NCBI RefSeq assembly: GCF_001975665.1
Contig: NZ_CP019419.1
Span: 496,001 to 560,000 of the forward strand
Reading direction: 5' to 3'
Origin: Polaribacter reichenbachii
Lineage (GTDB): Bacteria; Bacteroidota; Bacteroidia; Flavobacteriales; Flavobacteriaceae
DNA: 64,000 bases
Shown piece by piece: positions 1 through 7,183 of the stretch (position 1 is the first letter of the stretch; each line of letters begins with the position of its first letter). Made by a program: the position numbers and the translations under genes. The notes below the pieces were generated by a model. That model saw nothing but the letters and a program-made list of their open reading frames with translations. It did no database searches and had not been told where the DNA came from.

Positions 1-91
1 CTTTTGAAGGAACCAAAATCTTTTCTGCTTCTTTAAAAAGGATTAATTTTTCATCCAATTGTGCTATGAGTAGTTTATTTTTGTTTCTCAT
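1..91 (-). CDS. Mobile mystery protein A, N-terminus (partial)
   Basis: The leftward ATG is at 89-91 and the frame stays open to the window edge, giving 30 residues that begin MRNKNKLLIAQLDEKL and continue into a Lys/Glu-rich helix ending ILVPSK. This matches my memory of the N-terminus of mobile mystery protein A (TIGR02612), an XRE-type helix-turn-helix protein normally encoded just before mobile mystery protein B, a Fic-domain protein. The HTH itself lies outside the window. The gene is preceded by a regular array of palindrome-like repeats, which fits a self-regulating DNA-binding protein. Only the N-terminal tail is visible, so the name is a recognition call and the partner is inferred. 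Confidence 0.6.
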   Translation of the reverse strand, partial: MRNKNKLLIAQLDEKLILFKEAEKILVPSK

Positions 92-103
92 TTTATAAAA
101 AAC

Positions 104-215
104 TATACATATAAGTATATAAATTTCAATAAAAGTATACATATAAATACAAAAAAACAAATTTATTAATACATATATGTATTAATATATAAAATTAAGA
201 ATACACATAAGTATA
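104..215 (-). promoter_or_regulatory. Four-copy operator-like repeat array, 32-bp period
   Basis: Four related 16-bp palindrome-like units start at 104, 136, 168 and 200, exactly 32 bp apart, with unrelated AT-rich 16-bp spacers. The units are TATACATATAAGTATA, TATACATATAAATACA, AATACATATATGTATT and AATACACATAAGTATA. The third sits inside a perfect 20-bp palindrome at 166-185. A 32-bp step is about three helical turns, so bound dimers would lie on one face of the DNA. The array ends 12 bp before the start codon of the leftward HTH gene and is probably its operator region. Confidence 0.65.
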
Positions 216-240
216 CTTTAATATAAGTTTAAGTTAGTAT

Positions 241-798
241 TTAATTAGATTCTTTTGGATAAAAAACCTGATCCAAAGCAATATCAAAGGCATTAAGATC
301 TTCGATTTTAGAAATCGGTTTAAAGAAATTTAGACCGATTTTTTTTACATCTTTTCTACAATTGGTTAAAAAACGATCGTAAAAACCTTTTCCATAACCA
401 ATTCTATAATTTTGTATATCAGAAATTAAAAGCGGTACAAAAACCAAATCTAATGCTGTTTCTGAAACTGGTTTTGCATTTTTAGGTTCTGGAATTCCGT
501 ATTTGTTGAGTTCTATTTGAGTGTCTTTTTCAAGATAAAAATGAGTTAACGTATTGTTTGTAAAATTACTTTTAGAAACTACTATTTTTTTATTTTGATT
601 TCTAAAATAATCAATAATAGGTTTTGTATCTATCTCTTGAAACTTTTCTAAAGTTAGAAAAATATGAATCGTATTAATGTTAGTAATATCTAAATCATAA
701 ATCTGATTGTAGATACTTTCTTGAAGTTGACGAATTTCATCCGAAGATAAATTTTGCCTTTTTTGTTTGTATATTTTTCTAAGTTCGGCTTTTTTCAT
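241..798 (-). CDS. 5-formyltetrahydrofolate cyclo-ligase
   Basis: This 185-residue protein belongs to the 5-FTHF cyclo-ligase family, which uses ATP to convert 5-formyl-THF to 5,10-methenyl-THF in one-carbon metabolism. The family signature GYGKGFYDRF is at about residues 134-143, and a YGIPEP motif at 100-105 matches the substrate loop region. A basic N-terminal helix (KKAELRKIYKQKR) is typical. The length is normal for the family and the enzyme should be cytoplasmic. Its ATG begins one base from the stop of the upstream yjbR-like gene, so the two are very likely co-transcribed leftward. Confidence 0.93.
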   Translation of the reverse strand: MKKAELRKIYKQKRQNLSSDEIRQLQESIYNQIYDLDITNINTIHIFLTLEKFQEIDTKPIIDYFRNQNKKIVVSKSNFTNNTLTHFYLEKDTQIELNKYGIPEPKNAKPVSETALDLVFVPLLISDIQNYRIGYGKGFYDRFLTNCRKDVKKIGLNFFKPISKIEDLNAFDIALDQVFYPKESN

Positions 799-799
799 C

Positions 800-1168
800 T
801 TACAAATTCGCTAATTCCGTTTTCGCTTTTTTAGTTAAACCCTGTACAACCAAATCATAAGAATGATTGATTAATTTAAAAACCAAATCATCAGAAACAT
901 CAGCTGTATTAATTTTTATAGTATTCCAATGTTTTTTGTTCATATGAAAACCTGGGTAAATACCTTCGTAAACCGAACGTAATTCTTCTGATTTATCAGG
1001 ATTACATTTTAAATTGATTTTCTGTTCTCCATTTTCCCAATGGTTTAAACCAACCAATGCAAACATTTTATTCATCACTTTAAAAACAAGCGTAACATCA
1101 TCAAAAGGAAAATGTTCTGTTACGCCTTTTTTGGCCATACAAAAATCTCTTAATTGTACGATATGCAT
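800..1168 (-). CDS. MmcQ/YjbR family DNA-binding protein
   Basis: A 122-residue protein with the family opening LRDFCMAKKGVTEHFPFD, followed by VMNKMFALVGL and a C-terminal HMNKKHWNTI segment. These mark the MmcQ/YjbR (CyaY-like fold) family, small soluble proteins described as double-wing DNA-binding proteins. The physiological role is poorly known. Full length for the family. It is the first gene of a leftward pair with the formyl-THF cyclo-ligase. The ATG at 1166-1168 is divergent from corA, whose coding start is 59 bp away, so the two share a short promoter region. Confidence 0.9.
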   Translation of the reverse strand: MHIVQLRDFCMAKKGVTEHFPFDDVTLVFKVMNKMFALVGLNHWENGEQKINLKCNPDKSEELRSVYEGIYPGFHMNKKHWNTIKINTADVSDDLVFKLINHSYDLVVQGLTKKAKTELANL

Positions 1169-1226
1169 TTTAGTTTTGGTTTTAAAAAAGTATCTTTATA
1201 AAACCAAATCTACAATTAATTTTATA

Positions 1227-2207
1227 ATGGAGAAGGAATTTTTAAAACAGACATCATTGATTAGTTATTCTGAAAATAATTATCAAAAGAATAAATATGA
1301 TGCTATTTCTGATATTATTTTATCAAACAAAATACCTTCTACAGAATGGGTAAATACTTACGGACATAAATTTTCTGAGATTTTTAAGACCATTGTAAAC
1401 AATAATAAATTAGATGATTTTTTGATAAAATTATTTATGGATGAAGAGCATTCTAATAAAGTTATTTTATTAGATGATTTGGTTTTTGTTTCTACACGTG
1501 TTTTAATTACAAAAAGTGAAACTTTAGAATCTGAACAAATGCTTTTTATAGTTTCTTCTAGTTATTTATGGAGTATTCAAGAAAAAGAAGGCGATTATTT
1601 TGATTGGATTCGTGAGCGTTTAGAAGCGAATAAAGGTATTGTTAGAAAGAAAAAAACGGATTATTTATTGTTTTTAATTTTAGAATCTATTGTAGACAAT
1701 TACCAAGAAACGTATCAAAAAAATGCAGCGTTAAGTGCAGACAAATTAAACTCTACTCAAATAAAACCAACTCCAGAATTTACTGCTGCAGTAGAAAAAA
1801 GAAAGCAAGAATTATTTAATTTTAAAAAAGCAACTTTAAGTTTAAGAGATACTATTATTAAACTCGAAAAAATAGAAATTGATAATTTTGATATCAAATA
1901 TTTTAGCGAATTAAAAGAGCAAACGAATAATTTAACTTCGAATATTGATTTTGAATTGCAAGAATTAGAAAGTAAAATAAACTTAATTTTTAGTATTCAA
2001 GGTCACAGATTAAATGAAGTCATGAAAACCTTAACTATCTTTTCTGTAATATTTATTCCGCTTACTTTTTTAGCTGGTATTTACGGAATGAATTTTGAAA
2101 ACATCCCAGAATTAAAATACAAATATGGTTACTTTATTTTACTGGGAATTATGGTTCTGGTAACTGCTGCTGCTGTTTGGTATTTTAAACGTAAAAAGTG
2201 GTTTTAA
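1227..2207 (+). CDS. corA: CorA family magnesium/cobalt transporter
   Basis: CorA-type divalent cation channel, 326 residues from the ATG at 1227. The open frame extends upstream to 1014, but that part is antisense to the yjbR-like gene and has no CorA character, so the internal ATG at MEKEFLKQT was chosen. A long acidic, helical cytoplasmic domain (about 1-262) is followed by two C-terminal membrane helices (about 265-285 and 301-318). The hallmark GMN is at 287-289, followed by an acidic loop (FENIPEL) as in other CorA proteins. It should form a pentameric inner-membrane channel for Mg2+. The stop overlaps the end of the convergent small membrane protein gene. Confidence 0.92.
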   Translation: MEKEFLKQTSLISYSENNYQKNKYDAISDIILSNKIPSTEWVNTYGHKFSEIFKTIVNNNKLDDFLIKLFMDEEHSNKVILLDDLVFVSTRVLITKSETLESEQMLFIVSSSYLWSIQEKEGDYFDWIRERLEANKGIVRKKKTDYLLFLILESIVDNYQETYQKNAALSADKLNSTQIKPTPEFTAAVEKRKQELFNFKKATLSLRDTIIKLEKIEIDNFDIKYFSELKEQTNNLTSNIDFELQELESKINLIFSIQGHRLNEVMKTLTIFSVIFIPLTFLAGIYGMNFENIPELKYKYGYFILLGIMVLVTAAAVWYFKRKKWF

Positions 2208-2446
2208 TTTTCCTTTTTAACAATGATTAGTTTTATCAGAAAAATTAATGAAATTATGCAAAATAAAAAAGCAACATATTTAGCAATATTAATTGCTATA
2301 TAAGCCCCAAAAGCTCTACTTGAGCTACTTTTTGCTAACATTATAATTGTGTTATTTACTCTTTCTGAAAACTCCATAAACACATATATATAGAGTGAAC
2401 AGAAAAACACTAACATCAGCCTAGCATTTTTTATAACTGTTTTCAT
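2204..2446 (-). CDS. Small two-helix membrane protein, unknown
   Basis: An 80-residue leftward ORF starting at the ATG at 2446 (an in-frame TTG lies just upstream). It has two hydrophobic stretches, about residues 10-25 and 51-74, separated by a polar segment with a run of serines (KSSSSRAFG), and a basic tail. It looks like a small integral membrane protein. I do not recognise a family. It overlaps the end of corA by a few bases and lies 20 bp downstream of the cyclase gene on the same strand, so it may be co-transcribed with it. Its reality rests on hydrophobic pattern, start context and lack of a competing frame. Confidence 0.55.
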   Translation of the reverse strand: MKTVIKNARLMLVFFCSLYIYVFMEFSERVNNTIIMLAKSSSSRAFGAYIAINIAKYVAFLFCIISLIFLIKLIIVKKEN

Positions 2447-2466
2447 CAAAAAAATAAAAAATGTTA

Positions 2467-3216
2467 TTATTTTAAAATTTCATACAAAACAGGTTTACTT
2501 GGTGTGGCATCATTCTCAAAAGGTGCAATCATCAAATTTAATAAATACTCACCATCTTCTACATCATTTGGCACATAAATAAATTCTGTAATAGTTGCAT
2601 CCATTCTAATTTCTCCAGCAGTATTCCAAAAAGCATTGTGCGATAATAGTTTACCATCATCCTTTTCTTTATCTACGGAAGGTAAATCTATTAACAAATG
2701 TTTTATGCCTTTTTCTCGCAAATAAATGGCCGCTTTTTCTGACAAATAGGTAGGATTAGTGTTCGAGTATTCCATACTTTTTTTATCTTCTAAATTGGGT
2801 AGCGTACGAATTACAATAGCATCTCGTTTTTTATTTTTTAAAGCTGTTTTTAATTGTTTTACACCAATTAAAAAATCTCCATTATGAAACAAAGGAGCAA
2901 TCGTTACAACCTCTGCCAAAAAAATAAAATATTTTAAATTTTTATTTACAGAATGTACTTCTTTGGTAATATGACCTACACATTCTGTATGTGTAATGTG
3001 CGAATGTGGATTAAAATGAATACTGTTAAAGTTTACAACTGCACCATTTACAACACTAATTTCATAACCTTCTTGGGTTTCTGCAGAAATCTTTGGTCCA
3101 TCTGTATACCAAGCATTTACATTTTTTTTTGATGAATCAATTGGAATTGAAATATCTATAGGATTAGAAATATCTACTATTATTTTTCTTGAGTTGTATT
3201 CTACTGTTGCTTTCAT
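2467..3216 (-). CDS. Cyclase family protein (kynurenine formamidase-like)
   Basis: A 249-residue protein of the cyclase superfamily that includes bacterial kynurenine formamidase KynB. It opens with a DISNPIDISIPID segment typical of the fold. The metal-site motif appears as HSHITHTECVGHI at about 71-83, a variant of the usual HxGTHxDxPxH with Glu in place of the Asp. Later, ALLIDLPSVD-type and HNAFW motifs fit the family. These enzymes hydrolyse amides or lactones using a divalent metal. No other tryptophan-catabolism gene is nearby, so substrate assignment is open. Confidence 0.82.
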   Translation of the reverse strand: MKATVEYNSRKIIVDISNPIDISIPIDSSKKNVNAWYTDGPKISAETQEGYEISVVNGAVVNFNSIHFNPHSHITHTECVGHITKEVHSVNKNLKYFIFLAEVVTIAPLFHNGDFLIGVKQLKTALKNKKRDAIVIRTLPNLEDKKSMEYSNTNPTYLSEKAAIYLREKGIKHLLIDLPSVDKEKDDGKLLSHNAFWNTAGEIRMDATITEFIYVPNDVEDGEYLLNLMIAPFENDATPSKPVLYEILK

Positions 3217-3332
3217 TTATGCTGAACTGATTTCAGTATTTTAAGTTATAATTATTTACTTTCTACTGGCTTCTAAATATGTTTAAAACTAGTTAAAGAC
3301 AAATTTTAAATTGCTAATTTACAAATGCTTTT

Positions 3333-4460
3333 TTAATGCAGCATAAATAAATCAGATGCAATTCCGTCTGATAAAAACTTGCCTTTTTTTGTGGTTTTTA
3401 AAATTTGGTTTTCAAGATACAATAATTCTTGCTGTATATATTTTTTTGATTGATTTTCTAAATACTCAACAAAATGAGCACCAAAATCATTTTTTATTTT
3501 TGATAAAGAAACTCCCCAAATTGTTCTTAATCCAGTCATAATATATTCATTATATCTGTCAGTTTTAGACAAAATTTCTCTTTCTATTGGCAATTCGTTT
3601 TTATGAACTGTTTTAATATATTTCGAGTTATTTCTAACATTCCAACTACGTTGATTTCCGCTAAAAGAATGTGCTGATGGACCAATACCTAAATAAGGTT
3701 TACCCAACCAATAAGCAGAATTATTCTTACTAAAAAAGCCTTCTTTACCAAAATTTGATGTTTCATAATGTACAAAATTTGCTTTGTCTAATTCATCAAT
3801 TAAGATATTAAATTGTTCTTGGGCTTTTTCATCATCTACATTTTTAATAATTCCTTTTTTAATAAAACTTGCTAAAGGCGTTTTTTCTTCGACAGTTAAA
3901 GCATAACTAGAAATATGTGGAATATTAAAAGCCAAAACAGTTGCTATATTTTCTTGCCACTGCTCATTTGTACAATCTGGAATTCCGTAAATTAAATCTA
4001 CAGAAATATTGTTAAAATATTGATTTGCAATTTGCAAACATTTTTTTGCTTCATTGGCATTATGAGCTCTATTCATTAACTTTAAATCCTTTTCAAAAAA
4101 AGATTGTACACCAATACTTAATCTATTTATTGGTGATTTTGATAGCTCAATTATTTTTTCTTCGGATAAATCATCTGGATTAGCTTCTAGCGTAATCTCT
4201 GGATTTTCTACAACATTATGATTTTGATAAACAGCGTTTACCAACAATTCAATTTCTTTAGTTGATAACAAACTCGGAGTTCCACCACCAAAATAAATGG
4301 TTTCTATAATTGCATTACCTAGTTCTTCTTTTCTGATTTCAATCTCTTTAATTAAACAAGAAATTAACTCATTTTTCTTTTTTAATGAGGTAGAAAAATG
4401 AAAGTCGCAATAGTAACAAGCTTGTTTGCAAAATGGTATGTGAATGTAGATTCCTGCCAA
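3333..4460 (-). CDS. hemW: Heme chaperone HemW (radical SAM)
   Basis: 375 residues, beginning with a TTG codon at 4458-4460; no in-frame ATG precedes the conserved N-terminus. The radical-SAM cluster CKQACYYCDF (C11, C15, C18) and the SAM-binding GGGTPS at 58-63 are intact. The family-typical GVQSF and the DLIYGIP motif follow, and a C-terminal HemN-like domain starts after about residue 290. HemW proteins bind heme and are thought to deliver it to respiratory proteins; older annotations call them oxygen-independent coproporphyrinogen oxidase. It lies downstream of ruvC on the same strand. Confidence 0.93.
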   Translation of the reverse strand: MAGIYIHIPFCKQACYYCDFHFSTSLKKKNELISCLIKEIEIRKEELGNAIIETIYFGGGTPSLLSTKEIELLVNAVYQNHNVVENPEITLEANPDDLSEEKIIELSKSPINRLSIGVQSFFEKDLKLMNRAHNANEAKKCLQIANQYFNNISVDLIYGIPDCTNEQWQENIATVLAFNIPHISSYALTVEEKTPLASFIKKGIIKNVDDEKAQEQFNILIDELDKANFVHYETSNFGKEGFFSKNNSAYWLGKPYLGIGPSAHSFSGNQRSWNVRNNSKYIKTVHKNELPIEREILSKTDRYNEYIMTGLRTIWGVSLSKIKNDFGAHFVEYLENQSKKYIQQELLYLENQILKTTKKGKFLSDGIASDLFMLH

Positions 4461-4469
4461 AATAGTGTT

Positions 4470-4494
4470 CAGTTTTCAGTAACAGTTTACAGTT
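4470..4494. repeat. Short-period CAGTTT/CAGTAA repeat half-element
   Basis: Between hemW and ruvC there is a run of near-identical words CAGTTTT, CAGTAA, CAGTTTA, CAGTT spaced 7-8 bp. A related word cluster (CTGTTACTGCTTAC) occurs at about 4633-4646, close to the ruvC stop. It resembles the short-period elements found elsewhere in this window, here with weak arms. Confidence 0.4.
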
Positions 4495-4597
4495 AATTTG
4501 CTCCAAACTTACTTGGGTTATTAATCATATAATTTATAAGCTTAACTACTTTTAAATTCTCTTTTGTTATAGATTTGGAAACTTCATTTTTTTTCAT
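4493..4597 (-). CDS. Small ORF, 34 residues, unknown
   Basis: An ATG-initiated leftward ORF between ruvC and hemW encodes 34 mostly charged residues beginning MKKNEVSKSITKENLKVV and ending NPSKFGAN. The composition (Lys, Asn, Val, Ile; helix-forming first half) and A-rich codons look like local coding sequence, and it lies in the same direction as its neighbours with gaps of 33 bp to hemW and 46 bp to ruvC. I recognise no family. It could be a small conserved protein, the remnant of a longer gene, or chance. Confidence 0.35.
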   Translation of the reverse strand: MKKNEVSKSITKENLKVVKLINYMINNPSKFGAN

Positions 4598-4643
4598 TGA
4601 TACAACAAATATTTTTTTAAATACTACTAAAAGCTGTTACTGC

Positions 4644-5198
4644 TTACTTTTTTACACGCTTCTCATTCTGTTTCACAAAACTTGCCCAACCTGTATAATT
4701 CTTACCACCTACAACTTTACCAGAATTATAATAATGGCAAACTGCAGCTGCTAAACCATCTGTAGCATCTAAATTTTTTGGTAAAGTTTTTAAATTTAAA
4801 AGCGATTTTAGCATTAGAGCCACTTGTTCTTTACTTGCACTTCCATTTCCTGTAATTGCCATTTTAATTTTCTTTGGCAAATACTCTGTAATTGGTACTT
4901 CTCTAGATAAACCTGCAGCCATAGCAACACCTTGTGCTCTACCCAACTTTAACATAGATTGTACATTTTTACCAAAAAAAGGGGCTTCAATAGCAATTTC
5001 ATCTGGATGATATGTATCTATTAACTCTACAGTTCTTTCAAAAATGAGTTTTAATTTTAGGTAATGGTCATCGTATTTTTTTAAGATCAATTCATTCATT
5101 TGAATAAATTCCATCTTTTTACCAACAACTTTTATAATGCCAAAACCCATTATTGTTGTTCCTGGATCGATACCTAAAATAATTTTTTCTATTGCCAA
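4644..5198 (-). CDS. ruvC: Crossover junction endodeoxyribonuclease RuvC
   Basis: Holliday-junction resolvase, 184 residues, starting at a TTG codon (5196-5198). The N-terminus MAIEKIILGIDPGT matches RuvC closely, which fixes that start. The four acidic residues of the RNase H-like site are visible at D11 (GIDPGT), E71 (AIEAPF), D144 and D147 (DATDGLA). The protein resolves four-way junctions as a dimer in recombination repair with RuvAB, which are not in this window. It follows the 43-residue membrane protein gene with only a 4-bp gap, implying co-transcription. Confidence 0.96.
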   Translation of the reverse strand: MAIEKIILGIDPGTTIMGFGIIKVVGKKMEFIQMNELILKKYDDHYLKLKLIFERTVELIDTYHPDEIAIEAPFFGKNVQSMLKLGRAQGVAMAAGLSREVPITEYLPKKIKMAITGNGSASKEQVALMLKSLLNLKTLPKNLDATDGLAAAVCHYYNSGKVVGGKNYTGWASFVKQNEKRVKK

Positions 5199-5202
5199 AT
5201 AA

Positions 5203-5334
5203 TTAGAATAAAGATTTTATAAGTGATTCTGCATTAAACCATAAAAACAAAGCGAGTGCTAATAATAAAATTAAAAAAAGCCCTTTTGTAGGTTTTGATT
5301 TTTTTTGTCTTCCAAATTTTCTTTTGAATTCCAT
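5203..5334 (-). CDS. Small single-pass membrane protein
   Basis: A 43-residue leftward ORF with an ATG at 5332-5334. A strongly basic N-terminus (MEFKRKFGRQKKSKPTKG) is followed by one hydrophobic helix (about 19-33, LFLILLLALALFLWF) and a short tail ending LIKSLF. The positive-inside pattern suggests the N-terminus is cytoplasmic. It ends 4 bp before the TTG start of ruvC, so it should be translated from the same transcript. I do not know a named family. The clear topology and tight coupling make it more likely real than random. Confidence 0.6.
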   Translation of the reverse strand: MEFKRKFGRQKKSKPTKGLFLILLLALALFLWFNAESLIKSLF

Positions 5335-5441
5335 TTATATGTGAATTATTTCTTATTAATTTTTAAAAGTTCTTAATACAATTTTATAATCTAAAAATGA
5401 TAGAACTCTTTTATTGAATTCTATTTTTTATAAACTGCTAA

Positions 5442-6134
5442 CTACTTTTTCGTTGCTCTTAGCATTTCTCTTTTCCCTGGAGGACCTGCTAACCTTTCTA
5501 CAGTAAAACCAACAGCTTGCATTGCTCTTCTAACGCTTCCTTTTGCAGAATATGTAGTTAAGATTCCTTCTTTTTTTAATGCTTTAAACATTTTTAAGAA
5601 AATAGCCTCTGTCCATAATTCTGGTTGATTTGTTGCACCAAAAGCATCAAAATAAATAAGATCAATTTTATTTTCATCTTCTATATGCTCAAAGAATTGC
5701 TTTCTTTTTGTGAGCTTAAATGTATCAGAAATCTGATGTCTCTTATCCCAAGAAACTGAATGTATTTTATCAAATTCTGGTTGATATTCTTTTACTTTTA
5801 ATTCTGAAACATAATTCAGTTTTTCAATTTCATCATCTAAAACAGGATAAGCTTCTACACCCACATAATTAACTTTTAAACTCTTTTTTTTACCTTCTAA
5901 AAAAGTAATAAAAGTATTTAAACCTGTACCAAAACCTATTTCTAAAATTGAAATTTCATCCTCTTTTTTATCAGAATTAGTAATAAAATCATCATAAAAA
6001 TGCTCTAAACCTGCATTTATAAAAACGTGATACGCTTCTTGTATAGCTCCATGTTTAGAATGGTATTGTTCATTCCAATCTGGTAAATGTATGGATGTTG
6101 ATCCATCAGAAGTTATTATAATTTCTCTCTTCAC
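5442..6134 (-). CDS. mnmD: tRNA (mnm5s2U34)-methyltransferase MnmD
   Basis: A 230-residue SAM methyltransferase corresponding to the N-terminal half of E. coli MnmC, as a stand-alone MnmD. The SAM motif I appears as ILEIGFGTGLN (about 63-73), followed by DLIYFDAFG and the C-terminal AGPPGKREMLRA signature. It makes the final methylation of 5-methylaminomethyl-2-thiouridine at the wobble base of some tRNAs. The start is GTG at 6132-6134, whose G overlaps the stop of the upstream haem c lipoprotein gene (TAGTG), so translation is coupled. The oxidoreductase half of MnmC is absent here; the DAO-family gene at 25396-26436 is a distant possible partner. Confidence 0.88.
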   Translation of the reverse strand: MKREIIITSDGSTSIHLPDWNEQYHSKHGAIQEAYHVFINAGLEHFYDDFITNSDKKEDEISILEIGFGTGLNTFITFLEGKKKSLKVNYVGVEAYPVLDDEIEKLNYVSELKVKEYQPEFDKIHSVSWDKRHQISDTFKLTKRKQFFEHIEDENKIDLIYFDAFGATNQPELWTEAIFLKMFKALKKEGILTTYSAKGSVRRAMQAVGFTVERLAGPPGKREMLRATKK

Positions 6135-6559
6135 TATTCTTTAATCAATAGTTTTTTTATCTTAGGAATTGGGCCAATACAAGTTGTTTTATGACAAGCA
6201 ATACAGCTATTAATTGTATTGTTATAGTTTATCTTTAAAGAGTCTTTTGACGACTCAAAAAGCATTTCATAATTCTTTAAATAAAAGTCAGAAAAACCTT
6301 TAAATGCTGCATTTCTATCTGTAGAATCTGTAAGTTTTGCTGTATGAATATTTAAAAATTCTTGGTTAAATTTTTCAGGAGATTTACCTTCTAAAATTAA
6401 CTTTTTGTTTTCTAAATTTACGGCATACATTTTAAGCATTAAAGCAGCCATTTCTGACTGCTTGTATTCTTTATTTTCTGTAATTACTATTTTGTCTTGT
6501 TTTTTTTGAGAACAAGATAAAGTAAATAAAAACAGTAAAAAACAAAGTGAATGCTTCAT
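6134..6559 (-). CDS. Lipoprotein with single haem c motif
   Basis: 141 residues. A lipoprotein signal peptide ends at C16 (LFTLSC). One CIACH haem-c attachment motif is at C119-C122-H123 near the C-terminus, followed by another Cys (TTCIGP). The middle is helical and charged. This looks like a small periplasmic, membrane-anchored c-type cytochrome or haem-binding protein; the usual distal Met ligand cannot be assigned. It overlaps the DUF4920 gene upstream and mnmD downstream by single-base start/stop junctions, so all three form one leftward operon. Confidence 0.7.
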   Translation of the reverse strand: MKHSLCFLLFLFTLSCSQKKQDKIVITENKEYKQSEMAALMLKMYAVNLENKKLILEGKSPEKFNQEFLNIHTAKLTDSTDRNAAFKGFSDFYLKNYEMLFESSKDSLKINYNNTINSCIACHKTTCIGPIPKIKKLLIKE

Positions 6560-7065
6560 TATTTTTTCATTAAAACACCATTTGCTTCAAAAGCAAATTC
6601 TTTTTTAGGTGCTGTAATTTTTGCTATTTCTTCTTCAGATTTACCAGCATCTTCTGCATAATGTTTTAATTCATCTACAGAAGTTTCTTTTAAAAATGCT
6701 TTACCTTCTACAATAACTTCTCTGTCTTTAGAATCTAAAGGCATAAAAAAACCATAATCTTTAAAACGTACCATAGTTTCAGTTTCACCAACAGGTAATT
6801 TCATCCAACATCCTTTTTTAGAACAAACCTCGTTTATTTTAGATGCAAATTTTACGTTTACAGTATCACCAACACTTAATGTATTAAATTTTGCCAGCAT
6901 TTCATCCGAAGACATTGCTTTATCCGAAGTAATTTTATCACCAAAAGAATCGAAATTCATTGCTAATTTTTCTTCTTTAACTTCTGTAGTTTTTTCTTCT
7001 TTCCCATTTTTACAAGCTGTAAATACTAAAAGAAATACTGCACAGAATTTTATCAAATTTTTCAT
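6559..7065 (-). CDS. DUF4920 domain lipoprotein
   Basis: A 168-residue lipoprotein (lipobox Cys at residue 18, VFTAC) with the DUF4920 pattern: FGDKITSDKAMSSDEM, a VKFASKINEVCSKKGCWMKL segment with two cysteines, and RFKDYGFFMP. DUF4920 proteins are widespread in Bacteroidetes and of unknown function. The CxxxxCW arrangement resembles metal- or redox-related periplasmic domains, but that is only a hint. First gene of the operon with the haem c lipoprotein and mnmD. A TACTTTTG -7 box lies 27 bp upstream. Confidence 0.85.
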   Translation of the reverse strand: MKNLIKFCAVFLLVFTACKNGKEEKTTEVKEEKLAMNFDSFGDKITSDKAMSSDEMLAKFNTLSVGDTVNVKFASKINEVCSKKGCWMKLPVGETETMVRFKDYGFFMPLDSKDREVIVEGKAFLKETSVDELKHYAEDAGKSEEEIAKITAPKKEFAFEANGVLMKK

Positions 7066-7091
7066 CTTATATTATTTTTACGGATTCATCA

Positions 7092-7099
7092 CAAAAGTA
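7092..7099 (-). promoter_or_regulatory. -7 box (TACTTTTG) of the DUF4920 operon
   Basis: A perfect match to the Bacteroidetes TAnnTTTG element on the minus strand, 27 bp before the DUF4920 start codon. No convincing TTG partner is visible about 20 bp further upstream. Confidence 0.5.
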
Positions 7100-7154
7100 C
7101 TAAATTTAATAAGAAATGTGAATTTACTTATGAGTTTTGAATAAATAAATTGCG

Positions 7155-7162
7155 TACATTTG
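7155..7162 (+). promoter_or_regulatory. -7 box (TACATTTG) of ilvE
   Basis: A perfect TAnnTTTG element 22 bp before the ilvE ATG. A TTTG at 7136-7139 is the best -33 candidate, though the 15-bp gap is short for this promoter type. Confidence 0.5.
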
Positions 7163-7183
7163 CTTTTACATAATCAACAAAAA

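Noticed and set aside
104..215. The regular 32-bp repeat array as a CRISPR
   Set aside because: Repeats are only 16 bp, AT-rich and imperfect. Spacers are also AT-rich and 16 bp, and no cas genes are visible.
1014..1226. N-terminal extension of corA
   Set aside because: Antisense to the yjbR-like gene, lacking CorA features; the ATG at 1227 fits better.
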